A DNA stretch of 23,009 nucleotides from positions 1-23,009 of the forward strand of contig CAJUOK010000025.1 of the NCBI GenBank assembly GCA_910588015.1, given 5' to 3'. Below are positions 1 to 8,583 of the stretch, in pieces (positions within the stretch are counted from its first letter, which is position 1; each line of letters starts with the position of its first letter). The position numbers and the translations under genes are program-made. A model generated the notes under the pieces. The model was not told the origin of the DNA and searched no databases. It was given only the letters and a program-made list of their open reading frames with translations. The DNA comes from an uncultured Christensenellaceae bacterium. Its GTDB lineage: Bacteria; Bacillota; Clostridia; Christensenellales; UBA3700.

Positions 1-668
1 CCTTCTTTTGACTCTTCATTAGGCAAATCGCTATTCTCCACGATTCCGTCGACAATCTCGATTGTATAATCGGCATATCTTGCGTTAAAACTTTCGTTGT
101 GACTGACCACGATTACCAACCTGTCTGAAGATATCTCCTTTAGCAATTGCATTACCGTTTCGCCGTTTTGCGAATCAAGATTTCCCGTCGGTTCGTCGGC
201 AAATATTATAGCGTCCTTTTTAGCAATAGCCCTTGCGATAGAAACTCTCTGTTTTTCTCCTCCGGATAGTTTAGACGCTTGTTTTGCTATATATTCTTGG
301 GGCAAATTTACCTTTTGCAACAATGCTTTTATAGACTCTTCAGTATACGGCTCTCCATATGCCTGCAAGGCAAGCTCTATGTTCTCCCCGACAGTCATAT
401 CTTCTATAAGCATATAATCTTGATAGATATTACTGCATTTTTTCTTTCGATAACTCTCGCTGTTTTTTGAAGTTATCTCCACTCCGTCATACTCTATACA
501 ACCCGACGTGGGATAGTCTAACGCAGAAAGCAAGTTGAGGAGAGTGGTCTTGCCACTCCCACTCTCCCCTTTGATTATCACAAGTCCCTTGTCGGGAAAT
601 ATCAAGCTAACTTCGCTCAACGCCACTTTATCTTGGAATTCTTTCCCGATTTCGGTTACTTTAAGCAT
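1..668 (-). CDS. ABC transporter ATP-binding protein, C-terminus cut by window edge
   Basis: This is the ATPase of an ABC exporter of the LolD/MacB/FtsE-like class, which powers a membrane permease from the cytoplasmic side. The 222 visible codons are open throughout. Visible motifs are Walker A GESGSGKTT (residues 34-42), the Q-loop glutamine at about 83, the signature LSGGE (134-138) followed by KQR, Walker B IIFADE (154-159), a D-loop at about 165, and the H-loop VSH (188-190). ATG at 668 is preceded by AAGGAGG at good spacing. It starts 26 bases after the secreted-protein gene, so the two are probably cotranscribed. The ATPase core is essentially complete at the edge; the rest may be a short tail or a fused FtsX-type permease, which cannot be seen. 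The substrate is unknown. The family call is firm. Confidence 0.93.
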   Translation of the reverse strand, partial: MLKVTEIGKEFQDKVALSEVSLIFPDKGLVIIKGESGSGKTTLLNLLSALDYPTSGCIEYDGVEITSKNSESYRKKKCSNIYQDYMLIEDMTVGENIELALQAYGEPYTEESIKALLQKVNLPQEYIAKQASKLSGGEKQRVSIARAIAKKDAIIFADEPTGNLDSQNGETVMQLLKEISSDRLVIVVSHNESFNARYADYTIEIVDGIVENSDLPNEESKE

Positions 669-694
669 TTCCTTGCCTCCTTATTTTTTTCTAA

Positions 695-1675
695 TTAATA
701 TTCTGCAAAATTAAACGATGTCTCTGTATTCTCTACCGTTTTTAAAGAAGAACCAACGAGAACTTTTGCAAAATACTGACCGCCCGACGCAGGAGTCATA
801 GTAGCGTTTATCGCTCTGTTGCTAAAACCGTTTTCCCAAGAGGCTAGCACAGTTAATTTATCTTTATCTGTATTCAAACTGAACGACGGCTGTCCTATCT
901 GTCCCCATACTTCCAGCTGATTAAAAACAAAACCGAAATGACGTTTTCTTATATTTTTACGCACTTTATATGTAGCGTAGTAAACAGCCGTACAAGTTTT
1001 CCCTTTATTACTATTTAAGTCAGAATAATTATTACTTGCACCTTTTCTTTTAATCTCCATAGGTTTTCCTGTATAACCGCTGGGCAACCCTGAATTTTCA
1101 ATGCCTTCAATTTTAAATGAAGGATTACAATTTGGAGTCTGAAATTGCGATATAAAGTCAAAATAGATATATCTATTGCTATCCCACATTATATTGACAT
1201 CATTATAAGAAAAATCTACTCCTTCCTTTGCTTGTATTATAGTTTCGTACTTCATATTTCCCGATATATTGGAATTAATATCATCATTAACCATTATGTC
1301 GACAAGACTAAATCCGTCCTCATCCCACCGCGCGGGTAACATATTAAATTTTTTAAGAGTAGCAAAACTTTCAGGTGCAACTTGCACATCTAATCTGACC
1401 ACATAATAATCATATTCCGCATCAGTAGAAGGAATATAATCTATTCCGAAATGCATTTGAACTCCAGCAATAGGTATCATTTTTTGCAAACCGTTTCTCG
1501 CAACTGCCATAAAAATAATATCAAACGTCATATAGTCGTATTCATCTTCTTCAGCTGCATATTGCGCGGTGTCCGCGGAGGCAGTACCCCCGATGGTGAG
1601 ACAGACAATCAAGCATAGCATTACTGCAAGAAGAATGATAGTCTGAATTTTGTAAATTGTCTTTACTTTGTTCAT
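695..1675 (-). CDS. Secreted protein of unknown function, upstream of ABC ATPase
   Basis: I do not recognise this 326-residue protein. It begins with a clear Sec signal peptide: basic MNKVK, a hydrophobic core at about 10-28, and a likely signal peptidase I site after ASA (near residue 34). There is no lipobox cysteine, C-terminal anchor or LPxTG motif, so the mature protein is probably released or held non-covalently. The mature part starts acidic (EEDEYDY) and is rich in aromatic residues, Asn and Ser, with patterns suggesting beta structure. AGGAGG lies 7 bases before the ATG. The ABC ATPase follows after 26 bases, so this may be an exported partner, a substrate-linked factor or an accessory subunit of that transporter. 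That link rests on context only. Confidence 0.8.
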   Translation of the reverse strand: MNKVKTIYKIQTIILLAVMLCLIVCLTIGGTASADTAQYAAEEDEYDYMTFDIIFMAVARNGLQKMIPIAGVQMHFGIDYIPSTDAEYDYYVVRLDVQVAPESFATLKKFNMLPARWDEDGFSLVDIMVNDDINSNISGNMKYETIIQAKEGVDFSYNDVNIMWDSNRYIYFDFISQFQTPNCNPSFKIEGIENSGLPSGYTGKPMEIKRKGASNNYSDLNSNKGKTCTAVYYATYKVRKNIRKRHFGFVFNQLEVWGQIGQPSFSLNTDKDKLTVLASWENGFSNRAINATMTPASGGQYFAKVLVGSSLKTVENTETSFNFAEY

Positions 1676-1865
1676 TTTTGTTACCTCCTGTATTTTTATT
1701 TTGGTTTCTAGGGTACTTAATCAACTTTCGTTTCTTCTTTTGTGTAATACTTTCTTGACAGTTATATGGTAACATAGTTTGCGCCAATATACAAGATGCA
1801 AACCCAAAATTTTACAATATTTATTTTTGCAATGAATGTCACACTTTCTTGTTCCCGATTGTCAA

Positions 1866-1897
1866 AATAAAATAAGAGCGGATGAATTTCCGCTCTT
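1866..1897 (-). terminator. Intrinsic terminator after dnaE
   Basis: A perfect 9-base-pair stem (AAGAGCGGA at 1874-1882 against TCCGCTCTT at 1889-1897) with a 6-base loop is followed on the minus strand by a T-rich run (1866-1873). It lies about 48 bases past the dnaE stop and closes the murB-PHP-whiA-dnaE block. The plus-strand side has no comparable T run. Confidence 0.85.
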
Positions 1898-1944
1898 TAC
1901 GCCAAAGTTAATCAAAATTATGCTCATAGCTTTGTTTTGTTTTT

Positions 1945-4900
1945 TCACAAATCTCTTATAACTATATTTGCCGCGCCGACGATTGCTTTGATTTGATTGA
2001 CAAAATTATCTCTGGGATTTACGCCTCTTTCATACTGCATAGGCTTGTCGGAGTCAAACATTTTGAATATCACGGTATCTGCGCCGGGATATACTTCCAA
2101 TATATTCAGGACTTGCCGCAGTTGATGTCTGTCGTCTATCTTTATATATACCTTTCGCTTTGCTTGACTTGCTTTCGGCGCGTCTTCTGCAAGAGCGACG
2201 TTGCTTTCTCCGTCGGCTTTGCGCCAAGGCTGAACGTCGATTACGTTGAGATTGAGCCTGCCGTTGTTGTTGCGTTTTACGACCGCTTTGAGCAAGACTA
2301 TGTTATCGTTGACGAGCAGTCCCCTGTTTTTTTCATACGTCTTGGGGAAAAATACGCCTTCCATTTCGCCGTATAAATCTTCCACCGTCGCGTACGCCAT
2401 TATTCCGCCGCTCTTGGTTGTCTTCTTTTCTATTTTAGAAAGCATACAGCCCATCGTCACCGTCTTGTTTTCATACTGCGCGAGCAGCTGCATATCCGTT
2501 TCGTCAAGTTCGTCTTCTTCGAGATTCATTGCCAAAAGGTCGGATATCTTGGAGATATTGAAATCAAACTTTTTTATCTCCTCTCTGTATTCGTCCAACG
2601 GATGTCCGCTGACGTATACGTTGAGCATCTCTTTCTCAAAAGCAAGCAACTGTTTGTCGCCGTATTCCTTGAGATAAGGCACGTTGTCTTCTTGCGACGA
2701 ATCGTCTTCTTCCAACAGACCAAACAAACTCATCTGACCGTTGGACTGCATTTTTTTATCGTGCATACTGACAAGCATAATGGATTCATAACTTGCCGCA
2801 AGCGCCGCTCTGGTGTGTCCGAAGCAATCGAACGCGCCCGCTTTGATAAGACATTCCATCATCTTTTTATTTATCGTGCCCGCAGGTAGTCTGTCCAACA
2901 TTTCGCTGATAGACTTGTATTCGCCGTTGGCGTTGCGCTCGTTGACAAGCGCCTGCATAGCCGCCTCGCCGACGTTCTTTATGCCTCCCAAGCCAAAACG
3001 CAGTCCGTCGTTGTTTTCCACTGTGAATATTACGTCGGATTTGTTGATATCCGGCGGATAAATCTTTTTGTCGTAATTCTTGACGTAGCCGAGATATTTG
3101 GCGATTTCGTCAGACTTTGTAATACGGTTGTTGATAACAGCCGCAAAAAGCTCGAGCATATAATAACGCTTGAGGAAAGCCGTCTGATATGTCAACGTGG
3201 CGTATGCCGCCGCGTGAGATTTGTTGAAAGCGTATTTTGCAAAGTCCGCCATTCCGTCAAAAATCTTTTCCGCGCTCTCGGGAGATATGCCTCTCTTGAT
3301 TGCTCCGTCTACGGCGGGAGCCGACTTCTTGATTACGATTCCTTGGTCGTTGACAACTTCGGGCACTGCGGCGCAACCGTTGATAAACACCGTCTTCTCC
3401 GCATTCATTACGTCGACCTTTTTCTTGCCCATCGCTCTTCGCAAATTATCCGCTCTGCCAAGCGTATATCCTGCGCAAGCCTGCACGGCTTGCATAACTT
3501 GCTCTTGGTATACGAAGAAACCGAACGTGACGTCCAAAATGCTCTCAAGCTGCGGCGCGTCGTATTTGATTAGGTCTCTGTTGGCGCGCGCGTTGAGATA
3601 GTCGGGAATACAGCTCATAGGTCCCGGACGGTAAAGCGAAATACCTGCGATAACCTCTTCAAGGTTTTGCGGCTGATAGTTCTTCAAGAAGCCTTTCATA
3701 CCCGCGCTTTCAAGTTGGAACACGGCTTCGGTTTCGCCCGTGCCTATCAGCTTGTAGACTTCGGGGTCGTCATAACCAAGCTCTTCGAAATCTATCTTTA
3801 CGCCGTGGTTCTTTTCGACATATCTGATAGCTTTGTCTATGTCTGTCAAAGTCGTCAGTCCGAGGAAGTCCATCTTGAGCATACCAAGCTCTTCGACTTC
3901 TTCTTTTTGGAATTGCGTGGTTATATCGGGACCGTTGCGCTGCAAAGGAACGTGGTCGCTTATGACTTCCTTGCATATTACGACGCCCGCCGCGTGCTTC
4001 GAGCAGTTGCGCGGCAAGCCCTCTATCTTCAGCGCCATATCTATAACGCGATGCATCTCGGGATTGTTTTCGTAAATCTCAATTACTTCGGGATTGCGAA
4101 TTTTGAGGTCGTCTTCTTTGGTGCTCGGGTCTCTGCCAAGCACTTTGTCAAGCGTTACGCCGGGCGTGTTGGGGATAAGCTTTGTCGTAGAATTGACTAT
4201 GTCCAAAGGCACGTTGTAAACTCGCGCGACGTCTTTTATCGCGCCCTTGGCTTTCATTGTGCCGAGCGCAAGTATCTGACATACTTTTTCTTTGCCGTAT
4301 TTGCGTATAACGTAGTCGATAACTTCGCCGCGCCTGTCCATACAAAAATCTATGTCAAAATCGGGAGCCGAAACTCTTTCCGGATTGAGAAAACGCTCGA
4401 AGAACAACTGATATTTCAGCGGGTCGAGATTAGTTATGCCTATCGCGTAAGCTATTATCGAGCCTACGCCGCTGCCTCTTCCCGGTCCTACGGGAATGCC
4501 TTGAGTGCGGGCGTAGTTGATAAAATCCCACACTATCAAATAATATTCCGCAAAGCCGGTTCTGATAATAATACCCAATTCGTATTCGGCGCGCTCTCTT
4601 ATTTCGTCGGTAATCGTATGATACCTTCTCTCTAATCCCTCGTACGCCAATTTTCGCAGATATTCCTCGGGCTTGGAACCGTCGTCTGGCTTATACGGCG
4701 GATAGAGGTCTTCTTTGTCTATACGCACGTTGCACTTTTCCATTACCTCGACGGTATTTGTCACTGCTTCGGGACACCAACTGAAAATTTCCATCATCTC
4801 TTCATAGCTCTTGAGATAGAATTGGTCGTTACCCATTTCCATTCCCGTCGCGTCGTTGATGGTCTTGCCGGTGTTGATACGCACCAAAATATCTTGCGCG

Positions 4901-5733
4901 ATATAGTCTTCTCTGTTGACGTAATGCACGTCGTTGGTCGCCACGAGCTTGACTCCTATCTCATCGGCAAGTCGTACCAAGTCGTTGCGGATAGCCCTTT
5001 GCTCGGGCAAACCGTGGTCTTGCAGCTCGATATAAAAATCTCCCTCGGCAAACATTGATTTGAGTTTTAGAGCGTACTCTTTCGCGCCCTCGTAATCGCC
5101 TGCCAACAACAGTCTTGGTATGCGACCCGAAAGACAGGCGGAAAGACATATCACGCCTTCGCTGTGCTTGGACAGCAAGTCGATATCTATTCTCGGCTTG
5201 TAATAATATCCGTCAATATATGCGAGAGAATCCATCTTGACAAGATTCTTATATCCCTCGTTGTTTTTGGCGATAAGCACCAAGTGATTGCGCTCCGCGC
5301 TGTCTGTCTTGAGCATATCGTCGCAGGTGTAAAATTCGCAACCTATTATGGGCTTGAGATTGCGCGCGTTGGCGGCTTTAAAAAATGTATAAGCACCAAA
5401 CATATTGCCGTGGTCGGTGAGCGCGCAACCCGGCATTCCCAATTCTTTGCAAGTGTCCAAAAGCGGCGACTTCTTGCCCTTTGTGATTCTCGCAAGTCCG
5501 TCAAGCAAAGAATACTCCGAGTGAAGATGCAAATGCACAAAAGGCTTTTCGTATTTTTCAAAAACAGCGTCGCGTTTTGCCTGCGCTTTCTTTTCTTGAT
5601 TTATAGGCGATTCGTCAACGAGAGAAGAGCGTTCGTCAAACGCAGCCTTGTTCTCCGCAAAAGGCTTGTCCGCCAACATTTCTTCGATGCTGTCTAAAAG
5701 TCCTCCGCCGACGTTATTTTTGCTTTCGTCCAT
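1945..5733 (-). CDS. dnaE: DNA polymerase III subunit alpha, DnaE type
   Basis: This is a replicative or accessory C-family DNA polymerase of 1262 residues. After an unusual N-terminal extension of about 65 residues comes a PHP domain starting at FVHLHLHSEYS (65-75). The expected PHP metal ligands appear present (HLH, TDHGN, GCEFY, NDVHY), so metal-dependent nuclease activity is possible. The polymerase core has GPGRGSGVGS and the catalytic aspartates D458 and D460 (PDFDIDF) and D622 (KMDFLGL). A beta-clamp-binding motif QMSLF sits at 1000-1004, with an OB-fold region at roughly 1090-1160. It is not PolC: the exonuclease insertion is absent. The ATG at 5733 lies inside the 3' end of whiA, a 20-base overlap, with GGAGGAG upstream, implying translational coupling. 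Clostridia usually also carry polC, so this may not be the main leading-strand enzyme. Confidence 0.97.
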   Translation of the reverse strand: MDESKNNVGGGLLDSIEEMLADKPFAENKAAFDERSSLVDESPINQEKKAQAKRDAVFEKYEKPFVHLHLHSEYSLLDGLARITKGKKSPLLDTCKELGMPGCALTDHGNMFGAYTFFKAANARNLKPIIGCEFYTCDDMLKTDSAERNHLVLIAKNNEGYKNLVKMDSLAYIDGYYYKPRIDIDLLSKHSEGVICLSACLSGRIPRLLLAGDYEGAKEYALKLKSMFAEGDFYIELQDHGLPEQRAIRNDLVRLADEIGVKLVATNDVHYVNREDYIAQDILVRINTGKTINDATGMEMGNDQFYLKSYEEMMEIFSWCPEAVTNTVEVMEKCNVRIDKEDLYPPYKPDDGSKPEEYLRKLAYEGLERRYHTITDEIRERAEYELGIIIRTGFAEYYLIVWDFINYARTQGIPVGPGRGSGVGSIIAYAIGITNLDPLKYQLFFERFLNPERVSAPDFDIDFCMDRRGEVIDYVIRKYGKEKVCQILALGTMKAKGAIKDVARVYNVPLDIVNSTTKLIPNTPGVTLDKVLGRDPSTKEDDLKIRNPEVIEIYENNPEMHRVIDMALKIEGLPRNCSKHAAGVVICKEVISDHVPLQRNGPDITTQFQKEEVEELGMLKMDFLGLTTLTDIDKAIRYVEKNHGVKIDFEELGYDDPEVYKLIGTGETEAVFQLESAGMKGFLKNYQPQNLEEVIAGISLYRPGPMSCIPDYLNARANRDLIKYDAPQLESILDVTFGFFVYQEQVMQAVQACAGYTLGRADNLRRAMGKKKVDVMNAEKTVFINGCAAVPEVVNDQGIVIKKSAPAVDGAIKRGISPESAEKIFDGMADFAKYAFNKSHAAAYATLTYQTAFLKRYYMLELFAAVINNRITKSDEIAKYLGYVKNYDKKIYPPDINKSDVIFTVENNDGLRFGLGGIKNVGEAAMQALVNERNANGEYKSISEMLDRLPAGTINKKMMECLIKAGAFDCFGHTRAALAASYESIMLVSMHDKKMQSNGQMSLFGLLEEDDSSQEDNVPYLKEYGDKQLLAFEKEMLNVYVSGHPLDEYREEIKKFDFNISKISDLLAMNLEEDELDETDMQLLAQYENKTVTMGCMLSKIEKKTTKSGGIMAYATVEDLYGEMEGVFFPKTYEKNRGLLVNDNIVLLKAVVKRNNNGRLNLNVIDVQPWRKADGESNVALAEDAPKASQAKRKVYIKIDDRHQLRQVLNILEVYPGADTVIFKMFDSDKPMQYERGVNPRDNFVNQIKAIVGAANIVIRDL

Positions 5734-6673
5734 TCTTCTTCTCCTCCGCCATATCCAAAAGTTTGTTGAGATACCTCGACAAACTGGTTTTGCTCGTCCC
5801 CACTATATCCGCAAGTTCTTGCATACTTGCGTCGTAATTTTCCTTTCGCGCAATGGCAACGGCTTTTAGCTTTTCGTCCGCTTCTCGGAGAGCGCCGCTT
5901 TGCTGCAAATACTCTATTGCCTGCAAATACTTCTGCGCTCCGTCGACTGCTCTTTTATAGTGCGCCATATATAAATTGCTTTGACGGTTGAATTGATTTT
6001 CCTTTTCTCTCTCCGCCATAAGATTGTTAAGTTGCAACACGCTGTCTACCGCTCCCGCCAACGCGAGCATATCTGCGATATCGTTGCCGCTTCGCGACTG
6101 CAACACGTTGACGCTCTTGCGCTCGTAAACCTTTGCCGATATTTCCGTGTTTTGCAAAATCGAAACGATTGCGTCGCAATACGCGCCGTCGGAAAAAGAT
6201 ATTTGAAGACAGTAGTTGGGATATTCTGCGTCGGGAAACATCAACTTCGCGCCGCCGAAAAGCACGCCTTTGAAATAAAATTGAAAAAGTCCTTTTTCAA
6301 CCGTACTTCCCATATATCCGATACCGTCGTCATAAACAAACTTTCCGTCGTCAAAATGAGACAGCGACATTGCGCGCAATAATTCATTGGCGTATTTATC
6401 CTTGATTTGCAATTTCGGCGTACTTTCACCCTTTAATCCGTCGACAGTCAAATATGTCTCCGCATCGGAAAACTCTTTGATTATTTCCGCTATCGCCGTC
6501 ACGTCGTCAAAACTGTCCAACTCATAGGTAAGCGTAATTGAATTTTTATATACGTCTATCCCCCCGCGCATTTTAGTCAAAGCGCAAAGAAACGCAAACC
6601 TCTCCTGCTTTTCGCTAGTCTGCCGCGACAAAGATTTCAACAATTCGTTTTTTAAACTTGTAGTAAAATTCAT
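5714..6673 (-). CDS. whiA: DNA-binding protein WhiA
   Basis: WhiA is a conserved Gram-positive DNA-binding protein linked to sporulation in actinomycetes and to cell division and chromosome segregation in Bacillus. The 319 residues match the family length. Residues 1 to about 190 form the LAGLIDADG-homing-endonuclease-like domain, which starts with the typical FTTSLKNELL. The C-terminal part has the family helix-turn-helix, including LAGAVDSVLQLNN, NRQSNLYMAHYKRAVDGA, then a second helical segment ending in TSKTSLSRYLNKLLDMAEE. ATG at 6673 is preceded by GGAAGG. It overlaps dnaE by 20 bases downstream and follows the PHP gene by 30 bases. The usual upstream partners rapZ and yvcK are missing, and no HPr gene lies between it and dnaE. 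Confidence 0.93.
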   Translation of the reverse strand: MNFTTSLKNELLKSLSRQTSEKQERFAFLCALTKMRGGIDVYKNSITLTYELDSFDDVTAIAEIIKEFSDAETYLTVDGLKGESTPKLQIKDKYANELLRAMSLSHFDDGKFVYDDGIGYMGSTVEKGLFQFYFKGVLFGGAKLMFPDAEYPNYCLQISFSDGAYCDAIVSILQNTEISAKVYERKSVNVLQSRSGNDIADMLALAGAVDSVLQLNNLMAEREKENQFNRQSNLYMAHYKRAVDGAQKYLQAIEYLQQSGALREADEKLKAVAIARKENYDASMQELADIVGTSKTSLSRYLNKLLDMAEEKKNGRKQK

Positions 6674-6703
6674 AATTTACGCCTTCCACGCTTGTCCGTC
6701 AAA

Positions 6704-7465
6704 TCAAGACTTGGAGCGCAACTCAAGTCTTTTGCCGTCGATATTTGCTATGCGCTCTTTGGGAATGGCAAATCTTTCGACAAGCGACTTGGCAAACTCG
6801 CAGTTGCCTATATCCTCGCTCTTATGCGCGTCGGAATCAAGTACGAATTGACAGTCCGTCGCCAATAATCCCTCAATATTTTTATCGTTTGGCGTGCGGT
6901 GTCTCGATGAAAGTTCTATATAAGTGCCGTAATCCGCGCAAACTTTGCCTATTTCTTTATAATCTATATCAAGTCTGAATCCGGGGTGCGTGAGAATATC
7001 TATCTTATGTTTTTTGACTGCGTTGACGTACATTGCCGTATTGCGCGCTATCTGCCCCTTTGTCGACTTAACGATATACTTCGTCAGCGCATTCCAAGTA
7101 ATCTTAAAATAATCTGCAAATTTGTAAGGAAAAGACGTCAAATGATAACCCGCAATAAGTATATCCAATTTCTTGGCGTCTTCTTCGGTCACGTCTATTT
7201 CTCCGTCGGCGCCCAATACGTTTGCCTCTATTCCCATAAGAAGCTCAAGGTTGGGATAATTGCTCTGCACTTGCTGTAAATCTTTGCGAATCGCGTCGTA
7301 TTTTTTGGGACTTACACCGATAAACGGGTGGCGCACCGCGTGGTCGGTTATGGCAAGTATCTCCAAGCCCTTTTGACTTGCGGCGAGAGCGTTGTCGGCT
7401 ATGCTTCCCTTACCGTGAGAATACGTTGTATGCGAATGATAGTCCGCAGTAATTCTAAAGTCCAC
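6704..7465 (-). CDS. PHP-domain metal-dependent phosphoesterase
   Basis: This is a stand-alone PHP hydrolase of the YcdX-like type, 253 residues, cytoplasmic. The metal-site motifs are in order: DYHSHTTYSHG near the N-terminus, AITDHAV at about 39, MGIEANV at about 82, a histidine in AGYHLTS, ILTHPG at about 160 and VLDSDAHKSED near 215. The family hydrolyses phosphoesters using two or three metal ions; the substrate is unknown. The start is GTG at 7465 with an AGAGG-like site upstream; no closer ATG fits. A PHP gene near murB and whiA is a known Clostridia neighbourhood. It sits 149 bases after murB and 30 before whiA. Confidence 0.9.
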   Translation of the reverse strand: MDFRITADYHSHTTYSHGKGSIADNALAASQKGLEILAITDHAVRHPFIGVSPKKYDAIRKDLQQVQSNYPNLELLMGIEANVLGADGEIDVTEEDAKKLDILIAGYHLTSFPYKFADYFKITWNALTKYIVKSTKGQIARNTAMYVNAVKKHKIDILTHPGFRLDIDYKEIGKVCADYGTYIELSSRHRTPNDKNIEGLLATDCQFVLDSDAHKSEDIGNCEFAKSLVERFAIPKERIANIDGKRLELRSKS

Positions 7466-7559
7466 CCTATTACCTCTTACTCAGAAATCTCTTAAAGTTA
7501 CATCCCTACACGCTGTGGCGTCGACAGAACACAATTTTATTTATAAAATCGCTTGCGTA

Positions 7560-7617
7560 TAAACTGCGTAATTCGATTTGTATTTCGTAGCGAAAGGCAA
7601 CCGAAGTCCGCAGTTTA
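7560..7617 (-). other. Long imperfect hairpin at the murB stop codon
   Basis: In the minus-strand RNA this 58-base element folds as a nested hairpin. It has a 9-bp outer stem (UAAACUGCG, which begins with the murB stop codon, with CGCAGUUUA), a 3x3 internal loop, a 7-bp stem UUCGGUU/AAUCGAA containing one G-U pair, a small internal loop, then UUUCG-CUA-CGAAA. On the plus strand the G-U becomes an A-C mismatch, so the minus-strand RNA pairs better. No U run follows immediately, so it is not a classical terminator. It could be an mRNA 3'-end structure, a small RNA or a REP/MITE-like repeat. An AT-only 7-bp palindrome lies beside it at 7534-7549. Confidence 0.7.
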
Positions 7618-8511
7618 GATGTGGTCTGTTGATGACACAGCGGGTAAATATTCTATCTCATATTTTAACTTAACGCCAAAGCGTTTGTCAACCTCTTGCC
7701 TTGCATAATCGGCAAGCCGCAAAAAATCCGCCGAGGTCGCGCCGCCCGTATTAATTATAAAATTGGCGTGCATTTGAGAAATTTGCGCGCCGCCTATTCT
7801 ATATCCTTTAAGTCCCGCTCTGTCGATAAAATATCCCGCGGATACGTCGCCTGCTTTTTTGAACACGCTTCCCAAAGACTTGCCTTTAGGTTGCGATTTT
7901 CCTCTTGCGATAGCGTATCCTTTCATATCTTTGGCTATACGGTTTTTATTGCCTGCCGCAAGCTTTACGCTCGCCCCTATCGCAACGCCCAATTCTTTTA
8001 CTTTGGAATGACGGTATGCAAAGCCCAAGTCCTTTGCGTATACTCTCTCGACTTTTCCGTCGATAAGCAAGTCAACGTATTCAACAACGTCCGCAAGTTC
8101 TCTGCCGAATGCTCCGCAGTTCATCGAGAGTCCGCCGCCCACGCTGCCGGGAATAGAGCAAAGCCCCTCTATTCCGCTCAATGAATTTTCCAAAGCGTAT
8201 CGGCAAACTGCGCTCATTTTTTCGCCAGCCGATAGATAAATTCTGTCGCCGCATACGCTCTTTCCTTTGAGCATATCTGTGGATACTACTGCGCCGTCGA
8301 ACCCTCTGTCGTTTATCAAAGTATTGGTGCACGCGCCTAATACTACGCAGTCGCGCCCCTCCTGCTTGAGAAACTCTATCGCCGAAATCATTTCTTCTTT
8401 TGTATTGGGATATGCTACGCAAGCCAAATTGCCGCCGCTCCCGAACGAAGACGGCGAAGCAACGTCAAACTTTGTTTGACAAATTTTCGGTAAATATGAT
8501 AAGTCTTTCAC
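7615..8511 (-). CDS. murB: UDP-N-acetylenolpyruvoylglucosamine reductase
   Basis: MurB is the FAD enzyme that reduces UDP-GlcNAc-enolpyruvate to UDP-MurNAc with NADPH, an early cytoplasmic step of peptidoglycan synthesis. Over 298 residues it shows the FAD-domain signatures in diverged form: SSFGSGG for the usual TSFKIGG and LGACTNTLINDRGFDG for LGxGSNLL. These are followed by the strong IPGSVGGGLSMNCGAFG, then AYRHSKVK and the type II core KSLGSVFKKAG, whose serine is the likely proton donor, and the C-terminal ISQMHANFIIN. It is short for the family but complete. The start must be the GTG at 8511, because an in-frame stop lies just upstream. There is no ribosome site and a TATAAT ends 5 bases before it, suggesting a leaderless mRNA. 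Confidence 0.94.
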   Translation of the reverse strand: MKDLSYLPKICQTKFDVASPSSFGSGGNLACVAYPNTKEEMISAIEFLKQEGRDCVVLGACTNTLINDRGFDGAVVSTDMLKGKSVCGDRIYLSAGEKMSAVCRYALENSLSGIEGLCSIPGSVGGGLSMNCGAFGRELADVVEYVDLLIDGKVERVYAKDLGFAYRHSKVKELGVAIGASVKLAAGNKNRIAKDMKGYAIARGKSQPKGKSLGSVFKKAGDVSAGYFIDRAGLKGYRIGGAQISQMHANFIINTGGATSADFLRLADYARQEVDKRFGVKLKYEIEYLPAVSSTDHI

Positions 8512-8516
8512 GTTGT

Positions 8517-8546
8517 ATTATATGCTTTGCCAAACTAGACTTGCCA
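8517..8546 (-). promoter_or_regulatory. Candidate murB promoter, leaderless geometry
   Basis: A perfect TATAAT (complement of 8517-8522) ends 5 bases before the murB GTG, with a weak -35 TGGCAA (8541-8546) at 18-base spacing. Transcription would begin at or inside the start codon. The -35 match is poor, so the call is tentative. Confidence 0.5.
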
Positions 8547-8583
8547 TTATTATAAACATTTCAAATTTAAATTAAAAACTTGC

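Noticed and set aside
3667..4635. Long plus-strand open frame (322 codons) inside dnaE
   Set aside because: It is a mirror frame of a strongly coding gene, has no ribosome site and no recognisable domain, and dnaE motifs run through it on the other strand.
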